DNA from: Nitrospirota bacterium
Lineage (GTDB): Bacteria; Nitrospirota; Thermodesulfovibrionia; Thermodesulfovibrionales; UBA6898
Direction of reading: 5' to 3'
NCBI GenBank assembly: GCA_016214855.1
Contig: JACRMT010000003.1
Span: forward strand, 1 to 64,000
DNA: 64,000 bases
Shown here: piece after piece, positions 63,337 through 64,000 of the stretch
Layout: every line of letters starts with the position of its first letter
Position numbering within the stretch: the stretch's first letter is position 1
Program-made: the position numbers and the translations under genes
Notes under the pieces: generated by a model
Database searches by the model: none
What the model saw: the letters and a program-made list of their open reading frames with translations, nothing else
What the model was told of the DNA's origin: nothing

Positions 63337-63549
63337 ATGCAGGCAACATTACAGAAGCAGGCAAAGAAAGCTATAGACAATCTACCTGAAGACAAGTTGA
63401 AGGTGGTTATTGATTTTATGGGGTATCTGCAGGCAAAGGAGAAGATCCCCAATGCCTTGACGCGAGCAACATTCAAAAAGACCGATGAGGGGAAAGAATT
63501 AACCACTTACAAGGATGTTGACGAATTTTTTACGGAAATGGGCCTTTAA
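63337..63549 (+). CDS. RelB-like antitoxin
   Basis: 70 residues. The N-terminus MQATLQKQAKKAIDNLPEDKLKVVIDFMGYL is a helical DNA-binding/dimer part, and the C-terminal tail (TYKDVDEFFTEMGL) would wrap the toxin. Ribosome site AGGAGG. Its stop overlaps the toxin start as TAATG. TTGACG at 63281 lies upstream but the -10 box is unclear. Confidence 0.82.
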   Translation: MQATLQKQAKKAIDNLPEDKLKVVIDFMGYLQAKEKIPNALTRATFKKTDEGKELTTYKDVDEFFTEMGL

Positions 63550-63824
63550 TGCTTATATTTCGTACAACAACCCTATTCAAAAAAGACTTTAAGAAGGCTC
63601 AGAAACGCGGCAAGGACGTTGAAAGGCTGCGGGGGCTTATGAGATCACTTGCCAATGAAGACTCCCTCCCGGCGCGTCACCGTGACCATGCACTTACAGG
63701 CAATTACAAAGGCCGTCGGGAATGTCATATCGAACAGGACTGGCTGCTTATTTATAAGGTGGATCTTAAGGCAAGGGAGATCATCTTTGAGCGCACCGGC
63801 ACACATTCTGATTTATTCGGCTGA
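63549..63824 (+). CDS. YafQ-type mRNA interferase toxin
   Basis: 91 residues; RelE/ParE superfamily, YafQ branch. The conserved run RHRDHALTGNYKGRRECHI is followed by DWLLIY and RTGTHSDLF. Residues in place of the YafQ catalytic set: H47, H60, D64, H86 and F90 (matching E. coli H50, H63, D67, H87, F91). It cuts mRNA in the ribosome; the paired RelB-like protein should block it. All catalytic positions look intact. Confidence 0.92.
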   Translation: MLIFRTTTLFKKDFKKAQKRGKDVERLRGLMRSLANEDSLPARHRDHALTGNYKGRRECHIEQDWLLIYKVDLKAREIIFERTGTHSDLFG

Positions 63825-64000
63825 TATTAATACTCTGCCATAAACCGGCAAGAGCTGCATGAAATGCTCCGAGATCATGTCCTCTAAGGCTTATCACATT
63901 GCCATTGCGCAACCTCACTGCGGAGCCCTCAACAAACTTGACTATAATAGCATTCTCGAAATTATCGACAGGAATTCTACTATGCGCAGGTTTCTTTGGG
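63825..64000. other. Right-end spacer
   Basis: 176 bases with no clear gene. A TTGACTATAATAG stretch near 63938-63950 is -10-like, and an ATG at 63981 (MRRFLW...) could begin a gene that runs off the edge, but there is too little sequence to tell. Confidence 0.3.

Overview
The window looks like chromosome from an anaerobic, diderm (Gram-negative type) bacterium that decodes UGA as selenocysteine. The anaerobe reading rests on two NuoEF-linked formate dehydrogenases (FDHs), a rubrerythrin/rubredoxin/desulforedoxin stress block and an energy-converting-hydrogenase-like membrane complex. The diderm reading rests on several lipoproteins, an alpha-2-macroglobulin with PBP1C, and a patatin lipoprotein. 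A Nitrospirota (Thermodesulfovibrio-like) or deltaproteobacterial-type host fits, but the sequence alone does not settle the lineage.

Layout. 1-355: end of an rRNA operon (23S 3' end, 5S, terminator). 386-11453 (minus): two paralogous FDH operons, each NuoE-like, NuoF-like, FdhA. Both FdhA genes contain an in-frame UGA (Sec) followed by a fdhF-type SECIS hairpin. The second operon continues into a cyclic-nucleotide-binding-fold protein and a CBS-domain protein. 11.6-14.4 kb (minus): a 56-residue Cys-rich protein, a DUF1847 protein, an HD hydrolase and a small Ala/Pro-rich lipoprotein. 14.5-26.8 kb (plus): thiD, alpha-2-macroglobulin, a membrane protein, a DUF559 nuclease between REP-like palindromes, pbpC, radA and a lipoprotein. 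26.8-32.1 kb: ExeA-like ATPase with a TPR protein (minus), then YkgJ-type Cys-cluster proteins and a zinc ribbon interrupted by UGA. 32.3-35.8 kb: stand-alone PurH cyclohydrolase domain, LarC and an MBL-fold protein. 36-38.3 kb: an AAA/DUF4143 ATPase between imperfect direct repeats, then four tRNAs. 38.3-47.3 kb: envelope proteins, a two-component system, PAP2 phosphatase and a YacP/NYN protein that appears to start at AUU. 47.6-55.3 kb: a Hyf/Ehr-like membrane complex (B, C, E, F, G, I) whose large subunit lacks three of the four Ni-ligand cysteines. 55.6-59.3 kb: a large secreted TPR protein and a decayed REP-transposase remnant. 59.3-63.2 kb: a PilZ protein, then PerR/Fur and an oxygen-defence gene block. 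63.3-63.8 kb: a RelB/YafQ toxin-antitoxin pair.

How the genes may work together. The soluble FDH-NuoEF modules would oxidise formate (or reduce CO2). FDH1 has an intact NADH/FMN motif. FDH2 has a shortened, altered motif and is transcribed with two ligand-sensing-fold proteins, so it may use another carrier and be separately controlled. The Hyf/Ehr-like complex could add ion translocation, but it cannot be a normal [NiFe]-hydrogenase. PerR has a large operator palindrome, and a related smaller palindrome lies upstream of FDH1.

A palindromic REP-like family recurs at six intergenic sites. One copy encodes the first residues of PBP1C and another supplies the stop codon of a histidine kinase. 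Several genes have a -10 box only 6-7 bases before the start codon, suggesting leaderless mRNAs.
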